This document shows, piece by piece, positions 1 through 7,969 of a stretch of 34,525 bases of DNA. The translations under genes and the position numbers were made by a program. Position 1 is the stretch's first letter, and each line of letters opens with the position of its first letter. This DNA comes from Flavobacteriales bacterium. Lineage in GTDB: Bacteria > Bacteroidota > Bacteroidia > Flavobacteriales_D > Sanyastnellaceae. The stretch spans positions 1 to 34,525 of the forward strand of contig JAIBBG010000035.1 in the NCBI GenBank assembly GCA_019694805.1. Reading direction: 5' to 3'. Under the pieces are notes generated by a model. That model searched no databases and had not been told where the DNA came from. It saw only the letters and a list, made by a program, of their open reading frames with translations.

Positions 1-1545
1 GCGCCTCCCGGTGATGTTGGAAAATTCGGAGGCGATACAGATAACTGGGTTTGGCCAAGACATACAGGAGATTTTAGCGTTTTCAGAATATATGCCGACA
101 AAAACAATGAGCCGGCAGCATACAGCAAGGACAATGTTCCATTCAAACCTGCGCACTTTCTTCCAGTCAATATCGGTGGCGTGAAAGAAGGAGATTACAG
201 CATGGTCTATGGATTTCCAGGTCGAACAGATCACTTGCTCACCAGCTTTTCTGTAGATTTTATCATGAATAAAAGCAATCCCATGCGCATTGATTTCAGA
301 AATCACACTTTGGCCGTGCTGGAAGAAAAGATGAGAAGTTCGGATGAAATACGCATCAAGTACGCGGCGAAACAAAGTGGCATTGCCAATGCATGGAAGA
401 AGTGGCAAGGACAACAAATTGGACTCACCAATATCAATGCTGTGGCGAAAAAACAGGAATTTGAAAAAGAATATCAAGACAGAGCATCACAAAAAGGCAA
501 TGAGCCATACTCCGGCTTGTTGGCTGAGATCAACACTTTGGTGAATGATATGGAAGCGAAAAACATGAAGTCACAGGCTTTTGTGGAGTTCGTTTATTAC
601 GGACCTGAACTTTTCAATTTCGCTCATCAATACCGTGATCTCGTCGAAAATTTTGATACCCTTAAAGCAAGAGGAACCTTGCAAACCACGATTGACAAAT
701 TGAAGTCTTCTGCGAGACTCTTTTACAAGGACTTTGACCTGAACACAGAGAAAGCAATTTATGCATCGCTGGAACCCATGTATATGATGAAATATTCAAC
801 AGGTATGGCAGATTCGAAAATGGCTATTCCTGTGCGCGACGTGGCTTATGTGAATGCTCGTTATGATAAGAGCATATTCCGTGATTCCACTGTATTATTT
901 AAGTTATTGGATAAGTTCAGCAAATCCGCAGCTAAAAAAATCACCAAGGATTATTTCTACAAACAGGCTGTAACCATGTTTGATGAATACAATAAAAACC
1001 TACGTCCCGGCCTTTCAGATTCACAGAAAAGACTTGATTTTCTCATGCAGCAATACACCGAAGGCATGATGAAAATGTTTCCTGCTGACTATTGGAGTGA
1101 TGCCAACTCAACACTGCGAATTACCTTCGGTAAAGTAGAAGGTAGCGAACCACGGGATGGTGAGATGTATAAATACTACACAACGGCTGATGGTATTTTG
1201 GAAAAATACGCGACCCATCATCCTGACTTCGAATTGAACAACCGACTCCAGGAACTCTTCAAAAAACGTGAATATGGCAATTACGCTGAAAATGGTGAAT
1301 TGCATATTTGTTATACAGGAAGCAATCATACCACCGGTGGAAATAGTGGATCTCCTGCTTTGAATGCCAAAGGTGAACTCACAGGAATCAACTTCGACCG
1401 TTCATGGGAAAGCACCATGAGCGATATTGTCTACAATCCTGATATCTGTCGGAACATCATGGTTGATATCCGTTATGTATTGTGGGTGATCGACGTCTAC
1501 GCTGAGGCAGATTATCTGCTGGAAGAAATGAGGATTGTGAGATAA
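1..1545 (+). CDS. dpp11: S46 family dipeptidyl-peptidase, DPP11-like, 5' end outside window
   Basis: The frame is open from base 1, so only the last 514 residues of a roughly 720-residue serine peptidase are present. S46 enzymes remove dipeptides from peptide N-termini in the periplasm and feed amino-acid catabolism. Visible landmarks are GGDTDNW (window residues 10-16), which carries the catalytic Asp region of the family, the following WPRHTGDF stretch, and GGNSGSP with the nucleophile Ser at window residue 449 (codon 1345-1347). Eighteen residues after this Ser is an Arg (codon 1399-1401). In Porphyromonas gingivalis the equivalent spacing is Ser655/Arg673, the Arg giving DPP11 its preference for acidic P1 residues, whereas DPP7 has Gly. 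I therefore infer an Asp/Glu-specific enzyme. The catalytic His and signal peptide lie upstream of the window. Confidence 0.93.
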   Translation, partial: APPGDVGKFGGDTDNWVWPRHTGDFSVFRIYADKNNEPAAYSKDNVPFKPAHFLPVNIGGVKEGDYSMVYGFPGRTDHLLTSFSVDFIMNKSNPMRIDFRNHTLAVLEEKMRSSDEIRIKYAAKQSGIANAWKKWQGQQIGLTNINAVAKKQEFEKEYQDRASQKGNEPYSGLLAEINTLVNDMEAKNMKSQAFVEFVYYGPELFNFAHQYRDLVENFDTLKARGTLQTTIDKLKSSARLFYKDFDLNTEKAIYASLEPMYMMKYSTGMADSKMAIPVRDVAYVNARYDKSIFRDSTVLFKLLDKFSKSAAKKITKDYFYKQAVTMFDEYNKNLRPGLSDSQKRLDFLMQQYTEGMMKMFPADYWSDANSTLRITFGKVEGSEPRDGEMYKYYTTADGILEKYATHHPDFELNNRLQELFKKREYGNYAENGELHICYTGSNHTTGGNSGSPALNAKGELTGINFDRSWESTMSDIVYNPDICRNIMVDIRYVLWVIDVYAEADYLLEEMRIVR

Positions 1546-1564
1546 TCTCACATCCGGTATTCAA

Positions 1565-1572
1565 TACTTTTG
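1565..1572 (+). promoter_or_regulatory. candidate Bacteroidota -7 box (TACTTTTG)
   Basis: TACTTTTG matches the Bacteroidota housekeeping -7 consensus TAnnTTTG and lies 29 bases before the ATG of the beta-propeller gene, a suitable distance. No good -33 TTTG is seen at the usual 19-21 base spacing, so this is a moderate call. Confidence 0.4.
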
Positions 1573-1601
1573 ATCATTAGTTAATTTAACTAACCATAAC
1601 C

Positions 1602-3641
1602 ATGTTCAAATCCATATCGTTCACTGCATTATTGAGTGTCATCTCCTTTTCCGGGATGTTTGCTCAGACCATGATCATGCCCTGGGCCTTTGGTCTGGGA
1701 AGTCAGTACGATGAAGATGTGCATAGCATGAGTGTAGCGCCCAACGGTGATGTACTCATCGTTGGCGGTTTTTTCAATACCATAGATTTCGATCTGAGCG
1801 CTGGAACCAATGTGCAGACATCCAATGGTGGTCAGGATATGTATATCGCCAGATATGATCACGACGGCAATCTCGTTTGGGTAAAACACATTGGTAGTAC
1901 AAACGAAGATTTCGCAAGGTTTGTGAAGGCGGATACCAACGGAGATATTTATGTGACAGGACATTTCTACGGCACGGTTGATTTTAATCCGGATGGGGCA
2001 GGAGATGTGCGAGTCTCAAATGGTGGTGCAGATATGTTCGTCATGAAGCTCGATCAGGATGGCAATTTTATCTGGGTGTCCACCTTCGGCGGTAGCAGCA
2101 CGGATATGGGTTTTGCCGTAGCTGCAGATCCATCGGGTAATGTCTATTGCGCCGGTGCATTTATGAGTTCCGTGGATTTTGACAACAGTGCAAATGTTGA
2201 TATGCGATATGCGACAGATCGTGACATCTTTCTTGTGAAACTCGATGTGAACGGTAATTCACAATGGGCTTACACAGCAGGCGGAAGTGATTGGGATTAT
2301 GCCGGGGCTGTTATTCTGAAAGGTCAGGATGTTTTTGTAAGTGGTGCATTCCGCAATCAAGTGCGGTTTGATGGCAATGACAATTCAACAATTATCAGTT
2401 CAGCAGGCAATGTCGATTCATTCCTGGTAAAGCTGCAGGATGATGGCAGTTTTCAATGGGTAAAAACCATTGGAGGGGGCCTGGATGATTATGCCTTTTT
2501 TACCGATGACCCAACAGGAAATCTTGCTTGCGGTGGTTGGTTTAAAGGCACATGTGATTTTGATACAAGCCCGGCGTCATATACGCTGACTTCAAATGGC
2601 AACGCCGATGCGATCATAGGAAAATACGACGTGAATGGAAATCTGATTTGGGCGAAAAATATCGGAGGTACTTCGAATGATTATGGCCAGGGCGTGAATG
2701 TTGATGGCAATGGCAACATCTATATATCCGGACTCTATGAGGGAACTGCCGATTATGATCCGGGACCCGGAACTTCTATGATTTCGTCAAATGGTATGCA
2801 GGATATTTTTGCATGTAAATACACAGGAGTCGGAAGTTTCGTCTGGTCATACAGCACTGGAAGCACGGCGAATGATTATGCCTATACATGCGCATCATCT
2901 CCGGGAGGTGAAGTTTATGTAGGTGGATGGGTAGGAAGTTCTCTCGATTTTGACCCTTCCGCAAACGTAAATTACTATCAGCACGTTGGCGGACACGATA
3001 TTGCTGTGTTCAAATTGGATACGGATTGTCCGGTAATCAGCACTACACAAACGTTTGAACTCTGTCCGGGAGATACGATTACGGTTGGTAATTCGACCTA
3101 TACCCAAGCGGGTGTTTATGAGGATAAGTTTGTTGCGGTCAATGGTTGCGACAGCATAGTGGTAACCATTCTGGCTTATACCCAGATCAATACGGATATT
3201 GAACAGAACGGTAATGTCCTAAGTGCATTGACTGCCGGCGCGACCTATCAATGGCTTGATTGTAATGATAACATGAATCCGGTTGCTGGAGCTACAATGC
3301 AGGATTATGAATTCTCCAATGATAATTCACTGGCAATTGAAATCACCTTGTCGGGTTGTGTGGATACCTCAGATTGTATATCTGTAGTAGGTGAAGGAGT
3401 GCAAATGATCAGCTTTGGAGCGATTATCGTATTTCCAAATCCGTCCGCAGATGTTTTCAATATAAGACTTACGGAAAATTGCGATATCAGGATTTTTGAC
3501 AATCAGGGTAAATTGATCTATCAATCATTGCATTCACCCGGAAATTCAATGATTGAAGCTGAGAACTGGGCGAGTGGGATTTACTATCTGAATTACAAAG
3601 CTGAAAAATCAGAAGGCTCAGTGACCATTGTAAAAGAATAA
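1602..3641 (+). CDS. T9SS-secreted SBBP-repeat beta-propeller protein
   Basis: A 679-residue exported protein. Residues 1-21 form a signal peptide ending in FAQ. Residues about 30-470 hold tandem SBBP-type beta-propeller repeats, each with the pattern GDVYVxGxFxGTVDFDP followed by a variant of DGNxxWVKxxGG; roughly eight copies can be followed. A short domain with paired Cys follows (about 475-605). The last 75 residues (starting VFPNPSADVFNI, with later GKLIYQ and WASGIYYLN) match a type A T9SS C-terminal sorting domain, so the protein should cross the outer membrane through T9SS and be released or anchored at the surface. Its ligand is unknown. It stands alone with its own promoter-like box upstream and a strong terminator downstream. 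Confidence 0.92.
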   Translation: MFKSISFTALLSVISFSGMFAQTMIMPWAFGLGSQYDEDVHSMSVAPNGDVLIVGGFFNTIDFDLSAGTNVQTSNGGQDMYIARYDHDGNLVWVKHIGSTNEDFARFVKADTNGDIYVTGHFYGTVDFNPDGAGDVRVSNGGADMFVMKLDQDGNFIWVSTFGGSSTDMGFAVAADPSGNVYCAGAFMSSVDFDNSANVDMRYATDRDIFLVKLDVNGNSQWAYTAGGSDWDYAGAVILKGQDVFVSGAFRNQVRFDGNDNSTIISSAGNVDSFLVKLQDDGSFQWVKTIGGGLDDYAFFTDDPTGNLACGGWFKGTCDFDTSPASYTLTSNGNADAIIGKYDVNGNLIWAKNIGGTSNDYGQGVNVDGNGNIYISGLYEGTADYDPGPGTSMISSNGMQDIFACKYTGVGSFVWSYSTGSTANDYAYTCASSPGGEVYVGGWVGSSLDFDPSANVNYYQHVGGHDIAVFKLDTDCPVISTTQTFELCPGDTITVGNSTYTQAGVYEDKFVAVNGCDSIVVTILAYTQINTDIEQNGNVLSALTAGATYQWLDCNDNMNPVAGATMQDYEFSNDNSLAIEITLSGCVDTSDCISVVGEGVQMISFGAIIVFPNPSADVFNIRLTENCDIRIFDNQGKLIYQSLHSPGNSMIEAENWASGIYYLNYKAEKSEGSVTIVKE

Positions 3642-3678
3642 TTGTAATTGAAAATCCATTCTTTTGTCTGAAAATGCG

Positions 3679-3705
3679 AAAGGCTGCACATCATGGCAGC
3701 CTTTT
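3679..3705. terminator. bidirectional intrinsic terminator
   Basis: A perfect 9-bp stem (AAAGGCTGC at 3679-3687 with GCAGCCTTT at 3696-3704) closes an 8-base loop and is followed by T residues. It sits between two convergent genes, the beta-propeller gene on + (ends 3641) and the small membrane protein gene on - (ends 3727). The A-rich left arm also gives a T run on the other strand, so it can serve both. Confidence 0.85.
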
Positions 3706-3726
3706 ATATGGTGAATGATTAGACTA

Positions 3727-3855
3727 TTACTGTGCCCAGAAATAGATTATCAGCACGGCAAGCGTAACGCAAACGATAGCAAATAATACCGGACCTGCAA
3801 TTTCATTTTGTTCTGCTTCTCTGTGTCCGTGGTGTTCTTCGTGTGAGTGTGACAT
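3727..3855 (-). CDS. small His-rich single-span membrane protein
   Basis: A 42-residue protein. The start chosen is the ATG at 3853-3855 (MSHSHEEHHGH), because residues upstream of it in the open frame look like non-coding translation. The N-terminus is rich in His and Glu (HSHEEHHGHREAEQ), and residues about 22-41 form one transmembrane helix ending in YFWAQ. Function is not recognised. A short His-rich tail plus one helix could suit a metal-handling or respiratory accessory subunit, but nothing here proves it. It is convergent with the beta-propeller gene and divergent from the MNT/HEPN pair. Confidence 0.6.
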   Translation of the reverse strand: MSHSHEEHHGHREAEQNEIAGPVLFAIVCVTLAVLIIYFWAQ

Positions 3856-3998
3856 AGTCGGGAAACTTGATTTTGGTGCGAATGTATGGCATTTTTTTAC
3901 CAGACAAAATACATCATGGGCATATTTGAACAAGTGATTGTCATTTTCGTACCGTTAGATTCACCTACCGGTTGAATTTCGGGCAGTACATTGCGCCG

Positions 3999-4292
3999 AT
4001 GAGTTCTGTCACCCCAGGTCTGCTCAACAGACTAAGACGTTTAAATCCAGAGTTGTCAGCCAGATATGGCGTGAAAAGGATAGGCATTTTCGATTGTTAC
4101 CGTAAGGAACATCAAGGCACCATGTGTGATCTGAATGTACTGGTGGAACTGGAACATCCATTGGGCTGGAAGTACTTTGAATTGAAAAGCTATATCGAAA
4201 AAAAGCTTCAACTTCATATTGACATTTTCACTCCGAGAGCTTTGAAGCCATCACTGCGCGAAGAGATATTGAGTAAGACGCGATTTGTATGA
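3999..4292 (+). CDS. MntA-like minimal nucleotidyltransferase with degenerate active site
   Basis: A 97-residue MNT-fold protein, the usual antitoxin of type VII HEPN/MNT modules, which in studied cases AMPylates the HEPN toxin. The start is taken as ATG 3999; a TTG at 3972 would add nine residues. The family motif GSX10DXD is present by position but altered: Gly-Ser reads Asp-Cys (4092-4097), exactly ten residues follow, and DXD reads DLN (4128-4136), so the second metal-binding Asp is Asn. The later conserved Asp in LHIDIFTP is kept. The gene overlaps the HEPN gene by four bases (ATGA), as is usual for the module. I infer that nucleotidyl transfer is lost or strongly reduced and any antitoxin effect would be by binding alone. 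Confidence 0.8.
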   Translation: MSSVTPGLLNRLRRLNPELSARYGVKRIGIFDCYRKEHQGTMCDLNVLVELEHPLGWKYFELKSYIEKKLQLHIDIFTPRALKPSLREEILSKTRFV

Positions 4293-4669
4293 AGAGATCT
4301 CGCAATCAACGGTTCGATTTTTTTCTGCTGGAGATGAAGTCTGCAGCGGCCAGAATATTGCGCTATACGCAAGGCATGAATTACGAGTCCTTTGTAGAAA
4401 ACACCCTCGTGAAGGATGCCGTCATTCGAAATTTCGAAATCTTGGGTGAAGGCGTAAAACATGTACCATTCAGCTTTCAAAAACAACACAGGAACATCCC
4501 TTGGCTTCAGATGTTGATGCTCAGAAATTTTATTGTTCATGAGTTTTTCGATATCGATGAAGAAATCTTGTGGGAAGTGATCTCCCATGACTTGCAGAAA
4601 AATCATGATGATCTTCAGGATATCATTGAGCATGTGAATGTGAAATTCAATGCGAGAACTAAAGCTTGA
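4289..4669 (+). CDS. HepT-like HEPN-domain protein (DUF86), putative RNase toxin
   Basis: A 126-residue all-helical HEPN protein of the HepT/DUF86 family, whose studied members are RNases that cleave RNA or tRNA. The catalytic pair is kept: R79 and H84 in RNFIVHEFF (RX4H). The third position of the usual RX4HXY motif is Phe86 (codon 4544-4546, TTT) instead of Tyr. That Tyr is the residue AMPylated by MntA in the characterised Shewanella and Aphanizomenon systems. Other family marks are EILGEGVKH (about residues 50-58) and the C-terminal stretch EILWEVISHDL. The start overlaps the MNT stop, so the two are probably translated together. This copy may be an active RNase controlled without AMPylation, or a decayed module. 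Confidence 0.85.
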   Translation: MKRSRNQRFDFFLLEMKSAAARILRYTQGMNYESFVENTLVKDAVIRNFEILGEGVKHVPFSFQKQHRNIPWLQMLMLRNFIVHEFFDIDEEILWEVISHDLQKNHDDLQDIIEHVNVKFNARTKA

Positions 4670-4715
4670 ATAACTGAATCTCGGCGTCGCCATCATTTCA
4701 ATTGATCAACGACCA

Positions 4716-5633
4716 TTGAAAGAATATTTCACGATACAGTACCGCATGTTGAACCGGCAACTGAAGGATTTCGGATTACATCCAATCCTCGGATATGTCT
4801 TATTGATGTTGGTGTTCGTTACCGTCACCGAGGTTCTGTATGTTAAAACAGAATATGGTGCATGGCTGATTTGTGTTATGGCATTCAGCACAGTCTTGCG
4901 ATTTTCTTCGAAATCAAGATCAGAGTTTCTGTGCCTCACATTTGGTGATAGGATGAAGAAGAAGATCAGGTGGATCGAAAACATGATCATTTGTCTGCCT
5001 TTTCTGATCAGTATGCTCGTTCATCGTGCCTTTGAGGCCGCAGCTATAACCTTGTTGCTGGCATCATTCATGGCGCTTGTACATTTCCTGAAATCCCGGG
5101 AGTGGGTTATACCAACACCATTTTCTAATAGGCCTTATGAATTCGCTGTTGGTTTCAGAAACACATGGTTTCTGTTCCCTGTCATTTTGGTGCTGATAGG
5201 AATGGCTGTCAAAGTGGACAATGCGAATCTTTCCATTTTTGCTTTGGTGTTGTTGCAACTCATGATCATATCGTATTATCTAAAACCTGAAGATGAATTC
5301 TACATCTGGATTTACTCCAAAACACCTCGTCAATTTTTGCAATCCAAATTGATGACAGCTACCCAATCCTCGTTCTTGTTGTCGGCGCCATTCATCGCAC
5401 TGATCGGGTTTTTGTTTCCAGGAAGTATTCACATCGCTTTGACTTTTATGGCATTAGGACTTGTTTTTTTATGGGCAGTGATACTTGCTAAGTACGCTGC
5501 ACATCCGAGAGAGATTCATTTGCCCGAAATGGTGATTCTGGGATTGTGTCTATACCTGCCCATTCTTTTCCTTTTTTCGATACCCTATTTTTACACTAAG
5601 GCCATCCAAAGGCTATCGATACTCTTGAAATGA
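4716..5633 (+). CDS. ABC transporter permease-like membrane protein
   Basis: A 305-residue protein with about eight hydrophobic helices spread over the whole length and charged loops such as KSREW and KPEDEF. The sequence has no catalytic motif I recognise. It is assigned as the membrane part of an ABC exporter because its stop overlaps the ATG of an ABC ATPase by four bases (5630-5633). The TTG at 4716 is the longest reasonable start; an ATG at 4746 (MLNRQLKDF) is a real alternative and would lose ten residues. The substrate is unknown. Confidence 0.7.
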   Translation: MKEYFTIQYRMLNRQLKDFGLHPILGYVLLMLVFVTVTEVLYVKTEYGAWLICVMAFSTVLRFSSKSRSEFLCLTFGDRMKKKIRWIENMIICLPFLISMLVHRAFEAAAITLLLASFMALVHFLKSREWVIPTPFSNRPYEFAVGFRNTWFLFPVILVLIGMAVKVDNANLSIFALVLLQLMIISYYLKPEDEFYIWIYSKTPRQFLQSKLMTATQSSFLLSAPFIALIGFLFPGSIHIALTFMALGLVFLWAVILAKYAAHPREIHLPEMVILGLCLYLPILFLFSIPYFYTKAIQRLSILLK

Positions 5634-6307
5634 TCTCAATAAGAAATCTGCATAAAAGTTTTGGTCAGAACAAAGTACTCTGTGATGTCAATCTTGATTT
5701 TTCACCCGGAAAAGTATATGGAATTGTAGGTGAAAATGGTGCGGGAAAAACCACATTGTTTCGTTGTATCGCAGGACTTGAAGCCTTTGAAGGTCAAGTG
5801 ATATCTTCAATATCGCCTCTGAAAAATCACCTCGGTTTGTTGGTGACAGACCCATTTATTTTTAACAAAATAACTGGGGAAGAATACATTCGCATGCTTT
5901 GTCAGGCGAGAGGAATTGCACCTCATGATCTTCAAGTCAAGAACATTTTTGAGCTGCCATTGAATGAATATGCTTCTACCTATTCTACGGGGATGAAGAA
6001 GAAGCTGGCCTTGACAGCTCTTTTGATGCAACAGAATGAGTACTTCATTTTGGATGAACCCTACAATGGTGTGGACATCCAAAGCAATATCATCCTCACA
6101 GAATTGATTCTCAAACTCAAGTCGCGGAATAAAGTAGTGATCATTTCATCTCATATTTTTTCAACCTTACAAGATACTTGTGATGAGATCCATGTGCTGA
6201 AGAAAGGATCGCCAATAAGAACAATTCTGAAACCGGACTTCAAGTCATTGGAAGACGAAATGAAAGCTGTGCATATGGGTGACAAGTTGGATCGATTAGG
6301 CATTTGA
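5630..6307 (+). CDS. ABC transporter ATP-binding protein
   Basis: A 225-residue single-domain ABC ATPase. Walker A is GENGAGKTT (residues 34-42), the signature is STGMKKKLA (119-127), Walker B is YFILDEP (138-144) and the H-loop His is H175 in SSHIF. The region where a Q-loop Gln is normally found reads LVTDPF (71-76). The signature STGMKKKL is common in ABC-2 type exporters. It overlaps the preceding membrane protein gene by four bases, so the two probably form one exporter. The substrate cannot be told from sequence. Confidence 0.9.
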   Translation: MISIRNLHKSFGQNKVLCDVNLDFSPGKVYGIVGENGAGKTTLFRCIAGLEAFEGQVISSISPLKNHLGLLVTDPFIFNKITGEEYIRMLCQARGIAPHDLQVKNIFELPLNEYASTYSTGMKKKLALTALLMQQNEYFILDEPYNGVDIQSNIILTELILKLKSRNKVVIISSHIFSTLQDTCDEIHVLKKGSPIRTILKPDFKSLEDEMKAVHMGDKLDRLGI

Positions 6308-6341
6308 GGATAAGTATCGAAAGACACTACCAGCCATTTCC

Positions 6342-6482
6342 ATGGATAAAACCGCATACTTGTCATCGGCACAAGAGCGGATGGAAGAACGAAGTCATTC
6401 GGGTAGTATTCCGATTGAATCCTGCTATTCTAAGGCAGAAACTGCGAAAATTGAGGCTTACAACATTACATTTGACCCGTAA
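6342..6482 (+). CDS. possible small ORF, 46 residues
   Basis: An ATG-started frame of 46 codons fills the gap between the ABC ATPase gene and the pterin dehydratase gene and stops 11 bases before the latter. The product ([19 protein letters not shown]...) is hydrophilic, rich in Ser and Glu, with no signal peptide or membrane segment and no family I know. Its size, lack of overlap and good fit to the gap are the only support. It could equally be a chance frame. Confidence 0.3.
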   Translation: MDKTAYLSSAQERMEERSHSGSIPIESCYSKAETAKIEAYNITFDP

Positions 6483-6493
6483 AACCACCCGAT

Positions 6494-6727
6494 ATGTGGA
6501 AAGAAACCGACAATAAACTCGTACGGGAGTTCAGATTCAAAGACTTTCAAGAGGCGTTCACCTTTATGACCAGGGTTGCATTTTTGAGCGAAAAAATGGG
6601 ACATCATCCGGCCTGGTTTAATGTGTACAACTATGTGAGAATTGAGCTGAGTACCCATGATGCTGGGGATATCATCACCGATCGCGACCGCAAACTTGCT
6701 GTGGCCATCGACGAAATTCTTCAATAA
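6494..6727 (+). CDS. phhB: 4a-hydroxytetrahydrobiopterin dehydratase (PCD/DCoH)
   Basis: A 77-residue protein that matches the pterin-4a-carbinolamine dehydratase family nearly end to end (usual length 90-110; here short at the N-terminus). The diagnostic stretch is [14 protein letters not shown] (residues 33-46) followed by [10 protein letters not shown] (51-60) and DRDRKLA. The paired His37-His38 and His55 are the active-site residues of the family. The enzyme recycles tetrahydrobiopterin after aromatic amino-acid hydroxylation, or serves a related pterin. No hydroxylase gene lies nearby in this window. Confidence 0.9.
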   Translation: MWKETDNKLVREFRFKDFQEAFTFMTRVAFLSEKMGHHPAWFNVYNYVRIELSTHDAGDIITDRDRKLAVAIDEILQ

Positions 6728-6742
6728 CACAAAGGAGAGGCT

Positions 6743-6772
6743 TGGCTTCTCAACTGAAATAACTACATTCGC
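6743..6772 (+). promoter_or_regulatory. candidate promoter for the amino-acid dehydrogenase gene
   Basis: TTG at 6743-6745 and TACATTCG at 6765-6772 are 19 bases apart, like the Bacteroidota TTTG-N19-TAnnTTTG promoter except for one C in the -7 box. The predicted start would leave a leader of about 55 bases before ATG 6833. The call rests on similarity only. Confidence 0.35.
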
Positions 6773-6832
6773 AGCCGGAAATCACCACAGGAAAACGCTT
6801 CCTCGAATGATCCGGAGAATAACCTGCATTTT

Positions 6833-7939
6833 ATGACAGAAACAAAGGAAAAGGCTTCAGTCAACGTAACTGAATCCTCAATTACCGGTCGTATGTCGAC
6901 ATTCGACCATGAGCAACTGGTATTTTGCCAGGACAAGGAAACAGGTCTGCGCTCAATAATCGCGATTCATAACACAGTTCTTGGTCCGGCCGTAGGCGGC
7001 ACCCGCATGTGGGCTTATGCAAGCGAAGAAGATGCCCTTACGGATGTATTGCGTCTTTCACGCGGTATGACCTATAAAAACGCACTCGCTGGTCTCAACA
7101 TTGGTGGTGGAAAGGCTGTCATCATTGGCGATGCCCGCAAAGACAAGTCAGAAGCGCTGATGCGTCGATTTGGAAAATTCGTGAACAGCGTTGGAGGAAA
7201 ATACATCACTGCTGAAGACGTGGGTATTTCAACCCGCGATATGGAATACGTTCGTTTAGAGACTAAAAATGTAGTTGGTTTGCCAGAATACCTCGGTGGA
7301 AGCGGAGATCCAAGTCCTGTAACCGCTTTTGGTGTTTACATGGGTATGAAAGCCAGCAACAAAGAAGTAACCGGCTCAGATTCATTGAGCGGTAAAAAAA
7401 TCCTGGTTCAGGGCGTTGGTCACGTAGGAGAACACCTCGTTGAGCATCTCGTGAAAGAGAATGCTGAAGTGATGATCTCTGATATCTACGAAGACCGCGT
7501 GAAGGCTGTTGTTTCCAAATTTGGTGTCAAAGCCATTCCGGTAAATGAAGTTTATGACCAAGACATGGATATTTATTCTCCATGTGCACTTGGAGCTACA
7601 GTGAATGATGACACGCTCAACAAATTGAAGTGCAGCATCATTTGCGGTGCAGCGAATAATCAACTTAAAGATGAAAAGGTTCACGGTGTTGAAGTATTGA
7701 AAAGAGGAATTCTCTATGCGCCTGATTATTTGGTGAATGCCGGAGGAATCATCAATTGTTATTGGGAAATTGTTGGATACAACCGTCAGGCTGCGCTTTC
7801 TCAGGCTGAAGGGATTTACGAAACTGCCTTGCAGATTTTCCGTAAATCATCCGAGGAAAAAATTCCGACTTATCTCGCAGCCAATCAAATGGCAGAAGCA
7901 AGAATCGCAAGTATTGGTAAAATCAAAATGTCATTTTAA
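6833..7939 (+). CDS. Glu/Leu/Phe/Val dehydrogenase, leucine-dehydrogenase type
   Basis: A 368-residue NAD-dependent amino-acid dehydrogenase that oxidatively deaminates branched-chain amino acids to 2-oxo acids and ammonia, or runs in reverse. Conserved marks are GPAVGGTRMW (residues 51-60), the two active-site lysines K82 (MTYKNALAGL) and K94 (GGGKAVI), the AEDVG motif, SPVTAFGV, the Rossmann glycines GVGHVGEHL near residue 192, and the NAGGIINCYWE stretch. The length fits leucine dehydrogenase (about 360-370) better than glutamate dehydrogenase (about 420-450). The first 20 residues are a variable tail. The exact substrate is inferred. Confidence 0.9.
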   Translation: MTETKEKASVNVTESSITGRMSTFDHEQLVFCQDKETGLRSIIAIHNTVLGPAVGGTRMWAYASEEDALTDVLRLSRGMTYKNALAGLNIGGGKAVIIGDARKDKSEALMRRFGKFVNSVGGKYITAEDVGISTRDMEYVRLETKNVVGLPEYLGGSGDPSPVTAFGVYMGMKASNKEVTGSDSLSGKKILVQGVGHVGEHLVEHLVKENAEVMISDIYEDRVKAVVSKFGVKAIPVNEVYDQDMDIYSPCALGATVNDDTLNKLKCSIICGAANNQLKDEKVHGVEVLKRGILYAPDYLVNAGGIINCYWEIVGYNRQAALSQAEGIYETALQIFRKSSEEKIPTYLAANQMAEARIASIGKIKMSF

Positions 7940-7969
7940 TATCTCAATTTCAGAAACCCGTATAGGAAC

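Noticed and set aside
3972..3998. TTG start at 3972 for the MNT gene.
   Set aside because: The ATG at 3999 gives a normal family N-terminus and is the usual codon; the nine extra residues have no clear support.
4214..4696. 160-codon - strand frame opposite the MNT/HEPN genes.
   Set aside because: It is a shadow of two overlapping genes with clear family motifs on the + strand.
6730..6757. Weak hairpin GAGAGGC/GCTTCTC after the pterin dehydratase gene as a terminator.
   Set aside because: It has a G-T mismatch pair, a very small loop and no T run, and it overlaps the better promoter reading.
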